DNA of 64,000 nucleotides from positions 29,800,629 through 29,864,628 of the forward strand of contig JASEVX010000011.1 of NCBI GenBank assembly GCA_031761405.1, in the 5' to 3' direction. The notes under the pieces were generated by a model that was not told the DNA's origin, ran no database searches, and saw only the letters and a list, made by a program, of their open reading frames with translations. This DNA comes from Serripes groenlandicus (Eukaryota; Mollusca; Bivalvia; Cardiida; Cardiidae). Shown here in pieces: positions 1 through 9,874 of this stretch (positions within the stretch are counted from its first letter, which is position 1; each line of letters opens with the position of its first letter). The position numbers and the translations under genes are program-made.

Positions 1-84
1 TCTCTTTAGTTAATAAGTACGTCGGGCATGAACCAACAATGACGACTAGCTCGTTCACCTCCCCTTATATATCGCTATCACATA

Positions 85-336
85 TCGAGGGCTTGGCGTA
101 AAACAGTTGTAACTAAAATCGGTATTTTTTTACCAAGGTTAATCACCTCGCCTTAAAGTCTTTATAAGCGTTAAATGATTTTTCTTGGTAAACAATGGAA
201 ATTTAGGTGCCATTGCTCGTTCTGAGCAATGGCATCTAAATTTGCATTGTTTACAAAGTGGTCAAAATTCCCCCTAAACCAGGGTTTTCAAAATAGGTTT
301 ATAGTTTAATACAACCGTTTCACACCAAGCCCTCGA
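85..336 (-). mobile_element. TA-MITE copy 1
   Basis: Terminal inverted repeats TCGAGGGCTTGGCG and its complement bound about 250 bp and are flanked by TA on both sides (83-84, 337-338), as for Tc1/mariner-type insertion. The interior carries a nested hairpin of AGGTGCCATTGCTC with its complement GAGCAATGGCATCT. No ORF, so non-autonomous. Same orientation as copy 2 and opposite to the copies at 21244 and 30464. Confidence 0.8.
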
Positions 337-357
337 TATATAGTACAGTAGTACTTA

Positions 358-584
358 TCGAGGGCTTGGCGTGAAACGGTTGTAACTTAAATTGATATTT
401 TTTTTACCAAGGTTAATCACCTCGCCATAAAGTCGTTATAAGCGTTAAATCATTTTACTTGGTAAAAAATGGAAATTTAGGTGCCATTGCTCGTTCTGAG
501 CAATGGCACCTAAATTTGCATTGTTTACAAAAGGGTCAAAATTACCCCTAAACCAGTTATAACTGTTTCATGCCAAGCCCTCGA
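358..584 (-). mobile_element. TA-MITE copy 2
   Basis: Second direct copy, only about 20 bp after the first, with flanking TA at 356-357 and 585-586. The stem AGGTGCCATTGCTC/GAGCAATGGCACCT is perfect here. The right end has a short internal deletion relative to copy 1 (the GGGTTTTCAAAATAGG segment is missing). Confidence 0.8.
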
Positions 585-588
585 TATG

Positions 589-1215
589 CAACTGACTTCA
601 GTCAACTCTGTAGTGCACCATTACAATTCGATGTTTGGAATGAATACATGAATAAGGAATGAACATGCAATCAATGTTTGAAAGATTAACTGGTTGATCC
701 ACAAGAAGGTTTGTATCTAAGAGCCTTTTGATATCTTCACGCCGTCTCTGAACATTTGGGGTCATATAAGACTTGGAGTCGGAATATTCGCGTTTTGACC
801 GGGATCTAAAATAGAGAAACTGAAAACTGTGTTTTAGGTAAATTTCTGGTCTAAAGATCGTTTTTAAAGATTATAAATGTAAATATATGCTTGAGTTTGA
901 ATGTTGCCATCTGACCCTTTCTCTTTGAGTCTACTTGTGTATGGCCAGGATTGCGACACGATACCTTATGAGCTAGGAGCATTGTATTGCATGTAAACAA
1001 AGGAACCATTTTTCAGATTGTGCAAAAAGGAGCTGGAAACGTGAAATTTCCGAATGCATCCTCAGATTACATACAGGTTTTTGTCCCAAAGTAGCTCCTC
1101 AGGATAAAACTGTGCGTTCTTCCGTTGTGATTTATCGAGTTAAGGGTAAGTATGGTATTTTTCTAGTTTGTTTTGCGACCGTGCAAGCCATTTGTAAGTG
1201 CTAATAATTGAATAC
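589..1215. other. Unassigned sequence
   Basis: No repeat family of this window, no long ORF and no RNA gene recognised. A GAGTTAAGGGTAAGTATG stretch near 1138 resembles a splice donor but no matching coding exon is visible. Confidence 0.4.
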
Positions 1216-1445
1216 TTAATCCTTTCCCACATACAAAAAATCTGCAGGAGACGACTTTGAAAACATAGCGACAAAAACCTGAAAAATCACTATAAAAGAT
1301 AGCTTAATTGTTAAATAAAGGTGAAAACATTGTGGCCAAAAGGAGAAATTGCTCATCACGAGCAATTTGACCTTTGGCCACAATGTTTTCAAAAGTCGTC
1401 TGCTGCTATTGCGTCAAAATGTGTCTGCATGTGGGAAAGAGTTAA
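1216..1445 (+). mobile_element. TTAA-A MITE
   Basis: Ends TTAATCCTTTCCCACATA and its imperfect complement ending GAGTTAA, with subterminal CTGCAGGAGACGACTTTG and GTCGTCTGCTGC. The central hairpin is AGAAATTGCTCATCACGAGCAATTT-like. Several short ORFs here are only the hairpin read through. Confidence 0.8.
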
Positions 1446-1790
1446 TACAGTGATTCTTTTGTTATTTTCTAATCATTCTGACTCCCTTCGTTGCCTCAAA
1501 ATGTTTTTATTATTTCAGTGAGGCCTTCCCATTAGTTTTGAAAGCTAGAGAGAAGACGATCAGACGGCCTAGTTGAAGAGACCCATTCAACTGTGTAATG
1601 CCACATTATAATGTTATAGCAGGGTCCAGGTAACTCTAGAATTGGAATTGATGTATGGTTACCTGAAGACTATTGGCACAAAGCGGGGTACCATGGAACA
1701 GATTCAAATGTATGGCAATAATATATGAGGAATAGACAATAACTGCATTTGCACTAAACTAACACATAGTTAAACAGCTGTTCCTTAACC
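1446..1790. other. Unassigned sequence
   Basis: No feature recognised between two TTAA-A copies. Confidence 0.35.
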
Positions 1791-2031
1791 TTAACCCTTT
1801 AGACCATACAATAAATCTGCAGCAGCCGTCTTTGAAAATATCTAAGCAAAAATATAGAAAAACTAATCTACTAACGAAATTCGAATTATTGAATAGAGTT
1901 GAAAACAATGTGGCTAAAGGATAAATGTGCTCAACATGAATAATTCCTCCTTTTGTTACAATGTTTACAAAAGTCGTCTTATGCAGAGGCGTCAAATAAG
2001 CGTCTGTATATAGATGGTGGGAAAGGGTTAA
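1791..2031 (+). mobile_element. TTAA-A MITE, diverged
   Basis: TTAA ends are intact and CTGCAGCAGCCGTCTTTG plus GTCGTCTTATGCAG mark the subterminal repeats. The central hairpin has decayed, suggesting an old insertion. Confidence 0.75.
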
Positions 2032-2353
2032 AACTTAAAACAAATAAACCTTCGTTTCATAAATCGAAGAGAGAGGAGAGAGAGGGGAAAAAAAAAACAA
2101 TCTCGCGAGTTTCTGTGCCAACAAAATCCGCACTCCGAAAATAGAATTGTATTTAACTCCGGGCCTAATGTCAGCGCTAGCTAGAGGAATTTCCTAGATG
2201 TCAAAGTTCTTCTTAATTAATAATGCGCAGAGCTAGTTGAACAACTCCCAGTCCTAAATTGCATTAGCTTTTCACACCATGGAATTTCTGGTTGGATTTG
2301 TTTGAATTATTTGCGTTAGAGCTTGTGCGGTTCCCAATAAATAAGATGTTTGT
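2032..2353. other. Unassigned sequence with purine tract
   Basis: Contains a short purine-rich run (GAGAGAGGAGAGAGAGGGG, about 2069-2090) and otherwise nothing recognisable. Confidence 0.35.
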
Positions 2354-2567
2354 TTAACTCTTTCAGCGCCAAAGGCAATATTGATGTTTTTTTGCAAACA
2401 ATACTGATTCAGGCGAGTCAGCTCGTAACGATCTGTCTCACCTGAAATCAGAATTGTTTGCCTTTTAGTTATCAAAATAGCCCAAACTGTTATTACATGA
2501 TAAATGGAGACGTCGATTTGGAACATGGAAGAGTCTACTTTAAACAATTCGGCGCTGAAAGAGTTAA
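2354..2567 (-). mobile_element. TTAA-B MITE copy 1
   Basis: Ends TTAACTCTTTCAGCGCC and GGCGCTGAAAGAGTTAA are a perfect 17 bp inverted pair including TTAA. Internally a GATTCAGGCGAGTCAG...CTGTCTCACCTGAAATC inverted pair gives a hairpin. The element is distinct from TTAA-A but shares the TTAA target, so both may use piggyBac-like transposases. Confidence 0.8.
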
Positions 2568-2573
2568 ATGATG

Positions 2574-2606
<33 letters not shown>

Positions 2607-2853
2607 TGCGTTTAAAGCCGTTTTCAACAATTTTTTAGTCATATCACGGCGACCAGTTCACCTACTCATGCGTTTCCTGGTTTTCCCACACAAGTACACC
2701 ACACAACATACCTTCCAAGCAACTGGCTGCTTTTTCACATAGACTGTTAAACAGCCTATCGGTGAAATACGAATGACGCAGGTCACAATGACTTTTGTCA
2801 AACGTCGGAAAGAATGTTGGCCGAGCTGGGATTCGAATTCACAACCCCTGGAT
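2574..2853 (-). mobile_element. SINE-A, minus strand, head truncated
   Basis: Reads on the minus strand from a tRNA-like B box (GAATTCGAATCCC) through the conserved body (GTCATTGTGACCTGCGTCATTCG) to GGCTTTAAACGC and a tail of GATT repeats at 2574-2603. The tRNA-like 5' portion before the B box is missing. Confidence 0.75.
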
Positions 2854-3000
2854 GTTAAATGATGTGTTTCGCCGTTTTAAATGTATTTGAGTTATATCAC
2901 TGGGTAAATGTCTAGGACCACAGCTGTATTTATTCTGAAAGCAGACGACGTTTTAAAACATTAAGCATTTCTCATTTTGCCACATTTTACACAACTCTAT

Positions 3001-3237
3001 TTAACCCTTTCCCATATACAATAATGTCTATACTCTGCAGCTGACAACTTTGAAATTATCAACTGCAGAGTATAGAAAATCTCTTTGAATGAAAATTTGA
3101 TTACTGAAAAAAGTTGAAAACATTGTAGCTAAAGGAGAAATTGCTCATCATGAGCAATTTTAACTTTGTCCACAATGTTTTCAAAAGTCGTCTGCTGCGT
3201 TTGTGTCAAAATGCCTCTGCAAGTGGGAAAGGGTTAA
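3001..3237 (+). mobile_element. TTAA-A MITE
   Basis: Both TTAA ends are present with the hairpin AGAAATTGCTCATCATGAGCAATTT. A duplicated 'CTGCAG AGTATAGAAAAT' motif near 3030-3075 is peculiar to this copy. Confidence 0.8.
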
Positions 3238-3411
3238 TAATTATATCTCCTTTATATCGTCTGTTGCATGTTTATCTATACGCGGGAAGACGTTAGCGTT
3301 GATGAAAGATAACGAGTTCGTGAACACTGGTGATCTAATCAGCTTGTCAGGAACTCTATTAGTGGTATTTCAACAATGGGGTTGATCTACCTGACGTTCT
3401 ATAGTTGAGAG

Positions 3412-3660
3412 CCGAGCCCCGATAGCTCAGTCGGTAGCGACTCAGGCTGTCAATCGAGGGGTTGTGAATTCGAACCCCAGCTCGGTCAATGTTCTTTCCG
3501 AAGTTTGACCAATGGGCTAACCATCTATGTGAAAAAGGCAGCCCGTTGCTTGGAAAGTATGTTGTATTGAGTACTGGTGTGAGAAAGCCTGGAAACGCAT
3601 GAGTATGTGATATGACTGAAACATTGTTAAAAGCGGCGTTAAACCCTAATCAAGCAATTC
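3412..3660 (+). mobile_element. SINE-A, near full length
   Basis: Head CCCCGATAGCTCAGTCGGTAG gives a tRNA-like A box and GAATTCGAACCCC the B box, followed by the SINE body and a 3' end GGCGTTAAACCCTAATCAA. A tRNA-derived Pol III element rather than a tRNA gene: the body continues about 170 bp past the tRNA-like part and recurs across the window. Confidence 0.85.
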
Positions 3661-3710
3661 TATGGTTGAGAATGCATTTTGGATCTATTTTAAAACAATA
3701 TCACGCATCT

Positions 3711-3928
3711 TTAACCCTTTCCAATGAACAACAAATCTGCAGCAGAAGACTTTCAAACCAACCATGCACAAATTCGGAAAAGTTTCTATAAATGAAAATA
3801 TAATTATACAATATATTTGAAAACATTGAAGCAAAATGAGAATTTCCTCATGATGAGCAAATTCGTTTTCTTTTTGCCACAGTGTTTTCAAAAGACTTCT
3901 GAAGCGTCTGCTCGTAAGTGACGGTTAA
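3711..3928 (+). mobile_element. TTAA-A MITE, diverged
   Basis: Left end TTAACCCTTTCC and CTGCAGCAGAAGACTTTC are clear; the right end has decayed to ACGGTTAA. Confidence 0.65.
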
Positions 3929-4053
3929 GCTTTAAGATCACATGAATGAATATATAAGAAGCAACACAAGGGTGTGTTTTAGAAGAGGTCTGACGGGAAT
4001 ATACTGGTCGCAAATACCGCGAAGGTTCGTTTGCGTGTGGCCTGTCTCAAATT

Positions 4054-4265
4054 ACTAATTTCCAACTTTCAACAAATCTGCAGCAGACAACATTGAACAC
4101 GTGTGGGTAGAAATATGAACATTCTCTATAAATGAAAGTATATTTATTGAAAACATTGTGAACAAATGTGAAATTGCTCATCATGAGCATTTTCTATTTT
4201 TGCCATCATTTTTCAAAAGTCGTCTGCTGCAGAGAAATGAGAAAGCGTCTGTATATGGGCAAGGA
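4054..4265 (+). mobile_element. TTAA-A MITE remnant
   Basis: Subterminal CTGCAGCAGACAACATTG and GTCGTCTGCTGCAGAG with an intact TTGCTCATCATGAGCA core, but both terminal TTAACCC ends are eroded. Confidence 0.6.
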
Positions 4266-4382
4266 TACGTATTCATCACAGCGGCACATTTTAACTGTAG
4301 GGGTCTCACAGCCAACCATAACGATCAGGGGATTCCAAAGGAATTACTGAACAGAGATTCTCGGGAAATTACTTAACGGGTA

Positions 4383-5300
4383 TTCACAGGGAACAATGCA
4401 ATGGATTTCCAGGGAATTAATAAACATGGATTCCCTGGAGGGGAAAAACAAGATATTATTGGATTTACAGCACTATTTCGATCAGGGGATTCACAAGGAA
4501 CTTACCGGGATTCCCTTGTAATCATTTATATATAGGGCTTCACATGGAACATACAGGGATTCTCATGGAAGCATTTAGATATAGGGTTTCACAAGGAACA
4601 TACCGGGATTCACATGAAGTAATTTAGATCAAAGGTTTCACAAGGAACATACCGGGAATCACATGGAGTCATTTAGATCAAAGGTTTCACAAGGAACATA
4701 CTGGGATTCACATGAAGTAATTTAAATCAAAGGTTTCACAAGGAACATACCGGGATTCACATGGAGTCATTTAGATCAAAGGTTTCACAAGGAACATACC
4801 GGGATTCACATGAAGTAATTTAAATCAAAGGTTTCACAAGGAACATACCGGGATTCACATGGAGTCATTTAGATCAAAGGTTTCACAAGGAACATACCGG
4901 GATTCTCATGGAATCATTTAGATCTAGGGCTTCACAAGGAACATACCGGGATTCACATGAAGTAATTTAGATCAAAGCTTAAGGTTTCACAAGGAACATA
5001 CCTGGATTCACATGAAGTAATTTAGATCAAAGGTTTCACAAGGAACATAGCAGGATTCATATGAAGTAATTTAGATCAAAGGTTCCGGTATTCACATGGA
5101 GTCATTTAGATTAAGGGTTTCACAAGGAACATACCGGGATTCACATGGAATCATTTAAGGAATGCCCATGGAATCATTTAAGGAATTCCCATGGACTCCT
5201 TTATGTATAGGGCTTCACAAGGAACATACAGGGATTCTCATGGATTTATTAAATAGGGATTCACAGTGAACATATACGGATTTCCAGGGAATCATAAAAC
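4383..5300. repeat. 49 bp tandem repeat array
   Basis: Unit of the type GGTTTCACAAGGAACATACC + GGGATTCACATGGAGTCATT + TAGATCAAA; spacing between successive AAAGGTTTC starts is 49 bp (4680, 4729, 4778). About 16 recognisable units at 4490-5260, with degenerate units on both flanks. Units alternate between GAAGTAATTT and GGAGTCATTT forms, hinting at dimer amplification. Confidence 0.85.
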
Positions 5301-5458
5301 ATATATTAACTAAAGAAAAAAAAGATGTATGTAATCTTGGATTTGCAGCATAAGGAATAATTATTAAGATCAAGGGATTTCCCTCAAAGGGCCATACTGG
5401 AATTTACATGGATCCCATGGAATTATTTAACATGGATCCACAGCGAACCACATACATG

Positions 5459-6197
5459 ATGGCCCTGTCACACTATTACGTATCGTACTAGCGTATGCCA
5501 GCGTATGGAAAATATCACGCATACGCTGGTGACATACGCTAGGGTTACGTTAAACATAGGTTTTATACGTTTCAAGCACCGTGGCATACGCTGGCATACG
5601 CTGGCATACGGCGAGGCAGAAAAAAATAGTTTAAGCATTCCTAAAACCTTTGTGCGTATTCGGACGAATGGTTTATACGCAAAGCAGACTCAAGGCATAC
5701 GCTCAAAACACTCGAGTTACGATAAAGGTACGTTACTCATAGGTCGAGTACACTGGTCAGGTGTACCGTACAGCTAGCGTATTGATGGCGCATGAGTAAC
5801 GTACTTATAACGTATGTCTGACGTATCTTCAACGTATATGGACATATTGGCATATGCCTGACGATTTAGTAACGTATTCATAACGTATAACTAGCGTATT
5901 GCCAGGTTTGGATGAGGATGATGATGGGGTCTTCTTTCCTTTTCATCGGCCTCGGGTAGACGATGTCTTCTTCTTGGGATCTACGTCTACTGCAATGTGG
6001 AAAGGCCGCAGTTAGGTTAGTCATTACGCTACTCATTCGCTAGCCATACGCAGACTACGCTGGTAATATGCTTTACATACGCTGGCGAAACGACACTCAT
6101 ACGCTCCCCATAGGTTCAATACGGTAAGTATACAGACAATGCTGTATTGTCAAGGGCTAATACGTTTCTCTCATACGCAATAGTGTGACAGGGCCAT
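5459..6197. mobile_element. 739 bp TIR element rich in CATACGC words
   Basis: Inverted ends ATGGCCCTGTCACACTATT and AATAGTGTGACAGGGCCAT match over 19 bp. The interior is packed with short words GCGTATG, CATACGCTGG and AACGTAT in both orientations. The 90-residue ORF inside is the word repeat read through. I cannot settle the target duplication or the superfamily. Confidence 0.65.
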
Positions 6198-6198
6198 T

Positions 6199-6260
6199 AG
6201 GTTTCAAAAGTCGTCTGCTGTAGGGTAGCCAGAAAGCGTCTACATGAGGAAAACGTTTAA
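6199..6260 (+). mobile_element. TTAA-A MITE right-half fragment
   Basis: TTTCAAAAGTCGTCTGCTG followed by GCGTCTACATGAGGAAAA and a degraded GTTTAA. It abuts the right end of the 739 bp element, so the left half may have been lost when that element arrived. Confidence 0.6.
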
Positions 6261-6367
6261 TAGTCCTGTTTTTAGATCGAAGAAATTGTATTAAGCTAGG
6301 GTGAGTTTTTCGTTGCCATCTTCAGATATAGAAACACGACCTCAAACCGTATTTCTACAGAAATGTC

Positions 6368-6563
6368 TCAGTGCCGGGTGGTTAGCGGCGGGTATTTGGA
6401 AACGGCCATCAGAGTTCGATCCCTAGTCGCGGCGGTCATTGTGGAGTACCCCTGTCACATTGCCTAGCCTTGGGTACTGGTCTGTTTACCCAGGGACCAC
6501 GAACAAGTGAAATAATGTTGAAAAAGGCGTAACACCCCCACCCCCAATTAAACAAACAAACAG
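6368..6563 (+). mobile_element. SINE-B
   Basis: tRNA-like head with GTGGTTAGCGGCGGG and AGAGTTCGATCCCTAG, body with TACTGGTCTGTTTACCCAGGG, and tail CCAATTAAACAAACAAACA. Same family as the inverted copy at 22431-22652. Confidence 0.75.
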
Positions 6564-6831
6564 TGATGTAGCTTAAGAGGGGAAATTTTCCGTATGCCAT
6601 CCCAGTGTTTTATGTACACTGCATGTACAGTGTATTTTTATGGGATCGCTTCCCTACAATTAATAGGTCGACCACATCACCAACCCCGGGGGAATAAATT
6701 AATGTGATATTGGAGGTTCTTAGTTCATCTGTCACAGATTGGTAATAAAGAGAGGAGAATTCGGAGCTAAAGCAATAAACACAGCCTTATTAGATTGACC
6801 GAGTCAATCAGACAGTTGTGTCCCGTATCAT

Positions 6832-6908
6832 GCCGAGCACCGGTAGCTCTATCGGTAGAGACGCGGGCTGTCAATCGCGGGTAGTGAGTTTCAACCACAG
6901 CTCGTGCT
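6832..6908 (+). mobile_element. SINE-A tRNA-like head fragment
   Basis: CGGTAGCTCTATCGGTAGAG and GTGAGTTTCAACCACAGCTCG are decayed A and B boxes; the body is absent. Confidence 0.6.
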
Positions 6909-6937
6909 GTCGCTATATATATTTATGTAAACAATAG

Positions 6938-7145
6938 TTAACCCGTTCCCTCTTACAGACGCTTACCGATGCCTCTTCAGCAGACGACATTTGAAAACAC
7001 TGTGGCAAAAGGAGAAATTGCTGAATTCCTTTTGCGAAAATGTTTTTAGCTTTATCAAGTAGATATACTTTCATTTGTTGGTTAGATATTTTCAAAGTGG
7101 TCTGCTGCATATTTGTTGCATGTGGTATTGTGTTCAAGGGATGTG
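6938..7145 (-). mobile_element. TTAA-A MITE, diverged
   Basis: TTAACCCGTTCCCTCTTA end with GACGCTTACCGATGCC and CAGCAGACGACATTTG; the right end is eroded after GTGGTCTGCTGCA. Confidence 0.6.
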
Positions 7146-7365
7146 CAGTCTAATCCCTATCCCACTGAATTCCTGCAACTTGTATTTCAACCATTGAAAT
7201 TTTTCATTTAAGTTCTTGGAAATGTCTGATGAAGTTTTTGCGACACATTAAACCTATGAGTAGGGTCAATATAGACCAAGAGTAGCCTAAAAGGATGTGC
7301 ATTCTGATCTTGGTCAGTATATCAGCAAATACAGCTGAAAGTTAAACCCTTTCCCAAAAACTTAA

Positions 7366-7646
7366 AATTTGAAGCCGTTTTTAACAATTTCTCAGTTATA
7401 TCACGGCGGCCAGTTCACCTACTGATGCATTTCCTCGTTTTCTCACACCAGTACTCCACACAACAATCTTCCCGAGCAACTGGCTGCTTTTCCACATAGA
7501 CTTAGCCCATCGGTGGAAGAGGAATGACGCATGTTGCATTTACTTTTGTCAATCCTCGGAAAGAAAGTTGGCCGAGCCGGGATTCGAACTCACAACCCCT
7601 GGATTGACAGCCCGCGTCGCTACCGACCGAGATACCGGGGCCCGGC
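7366..7646 (-). mobile_element. SINE-A, near full length, minus strand
   Basis: On the minus strand: tRNA-like head with GGTAGCGACGCGGGCTG and GAGTTCGAATCCC, then the body and 3' end AACGGCTTCAA. A TTAAACCCTTTCCC motif just upstream (7344) is the end of a TTAA-A fragment. Confidence 0.8.
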
Positions 7647-7906
7647 GCGAAGCCACGAACAATCTCTATAAATGAAAACGTAATTATTGAATAGAGTTGA
7701 AAACATTCAAGGAATAATGGAATCCGTTCTTTACAAACATAAACAACACTCTACAATAATCCTTCAGTACAACGAGTGTAAAGATAAAGTCATGGAATGG
7801 ATTTGAATCAATATAGTATAATTCACCTATCAACATCTTTTCAATTCTCCACAGTACAGTATAAACAAAGCAATATGTTTTGCTTATCGCTTCCTCGTGT
7901 TTTCTT

Positions 7907-8500
7907 GCAAAGAATATACTGAACTTCTGTATTGTTCGAGAATATACTGAACTTCTGTATTGTTCGAGAATATACTGAACTTCTGTATTGTTCGAGAATA
8001 TACTGAACTTCTGTATTGTTCGAGAATATACTGAACTTCTGTATTGTTCGAGTATATACTGAACTTCTGTATTGTTCGAGAATAGACTGAACTTCTGTAT
8101 TGTTCGAGAATATACTGAACTTCTGTATTGTTCGAGAATATACTGAATTATGTATTGTTCGAGAATATACTGAACTTCTGTAGTGTTCGAGAATAGACTG
8201 AACTTCTGTATTGTTCGAGAATATACTGAACTTCTGTATTGTTCGAGAATAGACTGAACTTCTGTATTGTTCGAGAATAGACTGAACTTCTGTATTGTTC
8301 GAGAATAGACTGAACTTCTGTATTGTTCGAGAATAGACTGAACTTCTGTATTGTTCGAGAATAGACTGAACTTCTGTATTGGTCGAGAATAGACTGAACT
8401 TCTGTATTGTTCGAGAATAGACTGAACTTCTGTAATGTTCGAGAATAGACTGAACTTCTGTATTGTTCGAGAACAGACTGAACTTCTGTATTGTTCGAGT
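7907..8500. repeat. 28 bp minisatellite, about 21 units
   Basis: Unit TTCTGTATTGTTCGAGAATA + TACTGAAC (28 bp). Because 28 is not a multiple of 3 and no unit frame has a stop, the array reads open in several minus-strand frames as an 84 nt / 28-residue period. That makes the 295-residue ORF at 7684-8571 a repeat artefact. Proximal units carry ATATACTG, distal units ATAGACTG. Confidence 0.9.
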
Positions 8501-8679
8501 CTCTTGCTATTAAACCGTTTCCACCTACAGACGCGTTTTGACGCATCTACATCAGACGATTTTAAAATCACTGTGGCAAAATGAATTTGTCCTATGCATG
8601 GGCGTAGCTCCCTTTAGGCACTGTAGGCACGTGCCTACACATTTTTTCTATAAATGCCCCCACAATGCAGCTGCGGCGA

Positions 8680-8937
8680 TACACATCTGCGTAATGTATC
8701 GACCAGATCAGCATGCGCTGTCCGCGCAGACTGATCCGGCCGACACATTCCGTCTAAGTGTGTGGGGGGGGGGGGGGCGGGGGGGGGGGAATAGATAGAA
8801 TAGTGATTCCTGAAACAGAAAATCCACAGGAGGCGAAAAGTGTATATCCGGGTTCGCCTGTGTGGCATGCTTAGGCTGATCCGGTCGATACTTTACGCAG
8901 AGTCCACAATGTTGATTTTCTCACGAGACGGCCTTTA
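8680..8937. mobile_element. IR-G element, nested
   Basis: CTGCGTAATGTATCGACCAG on one side and its diverged complement (GGTCGATACTTTACGCAGAG, then TTTTCTCACGAGACGG) on the other. The terminal CCGTCCCGCGAG is missing on the left. It lies inside the hAT-like element. Confidence 0.55.
8764..8789 (+). repeat. G-run, G14-C-G11
   Basis: Almost uninterrupted guanine tract; strong G-quadruplex potential on the plus strand and a likely site of length error in the assembly. Confidence 0.85.
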
Positions 8938-9307
8938 CATTGATTATTGCCAAGCTACGCCCCTGCTATGTCCACAATGTTTTCAAACATTACACATTTA
9001 CCTATACGATTTTAGCTCAGGTTTGGCGTGTGTGGGAAAGGGTACATTTGTGTGGATTTATTACTAAGTTCGGATTACACTAATGAAATATTTATGAGGT
9101 ACATACATGTCTTCATTCATTGTCAACTTCTAAATCATAGAATTAAAAGGAATCCAAAATGTTATCGACATATCTTCAAGTTACGACCAAATCAAACATG
9201 AGTTGTGGTATCTGATAGCAAAACAAATAGATAGACAGCAATTGTGTAAACCGAAATATGTGTTTGTTCCGCGCAAATGTCAATGATCACATTTTTTGCC
9301 GAATATG

Positions 9308-9442
9308 TTAAACCCTTTCCAACATACAACAAATCTGCAGCAGACGACTAAAGCATGGAAATTTTCTCTAAAAGAAAGTATGATTAGTAAATAGAACTGC
9401 TACAGAGGCGTCAGTAATTACCTGTATGTGGTAAAGCGTTAA
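9308..9442 (+). mobile_element. TTAA-A MITE, internally deleted
   Basis: TTAAACCCTTTCC with CTGCAGCAGACGACT at the left and GTATGTGGTAAAGCGTTAA at the right, but only 135 bp: the central hairpin is gone. Confidence 0.75.
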
Positions 9443-9641
9443 GTTAGTACTAAAAACATTAATACATTCCTTATTGCATAAACATCGTTATGGTCTAACA
9501 ATACAAGACATAACGGATGTGTTATATCTAGTTTATGATATTTAATGTAAATTGTCAGTATATCAGTATAGCCCCTGGGAAATGAGACAAAATATGATAC
9601 ATTGGTAATCTAAGGTCCATTGTTCAATTGTAATTATTTAT

Positions 9642-9874
9642 TTAACCCTTTCCTACATACAACAATTCTGCAGCAGGGGGCTTTAAAACACATACGCAAT
9701 TATATGGAACATAATTATATTTAAAAGAAAGTATCATTATTGAATTTAACTGAAAACATTGTGGCAATTGGAGAAATGGCTCACCATGAGCCATTTCTCC
9801 ATTTGTCACAATGGTTTGAACGAAACGTCTGCTGCAAAGGCGTTAAAAGGCGGCTGTATGTGGGAAAGGGTTAA
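9642..9874 (+). mobile_element. TTAA-A MITE
   Basis: Both TTAA ends intact. The central stem has the variant GAGAAATGGCTC / GAGCCATTTCTC, a paired change relative to TTGCTC/GAGCAA that keeps the stem. Confidence 0.85.

Larger units (their letters stand above)
8597..8965. mobile_element. hAT-like element with GGGCGTAGCT ends
   Basis: Ends CATGGGCGTAGCT and AGCTACGCCCCTG form inverted repeats; CTATG flanks both sides directly (8592-8596, 8966-8970). Ends starting CA(G/T)GGGCGTAGCT are typical of hAT-like elements as I know them; the 5 bp duplication is shorter than the usual 8, so the class is tentative. It carries an IR-G relative and a G-run. Confidence 0.55.
8514..9046 (-). mobile_element. 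TTAA-A MITE split by an insertion
   Basis: Left part at 8514-8596 (TTAAACCGTTTCCACCTACAG, GACGCATCTACATCAGACGA) and right part at 8966-9046 (CCACAATGTTTTC, GTGTGGGAAAGGGT) are halves of one copy separated by the element at 8597-8965. Confidence 0.65.

Noticed and set aside
3420..3495. tRNA gene
   Set aside because: A and B boxes belong to a SINE head; the same body follows in many copies and the anticodon arm is not convincing. The same applies to 49450 and 53990.
5505..5777. 90-residue ORF inside the 739 bp element as a transposase
   Set aside because: Consists of the CATACGC word repeats; no catalytic motif visible.
7684..8571. 295-residue minus-strand ORF with 28-residue repeats
   Set aside because: Produced by a 28 bp minisatellite open in several frames; no non-repeat domain, and it runs across a SINE-like flank.
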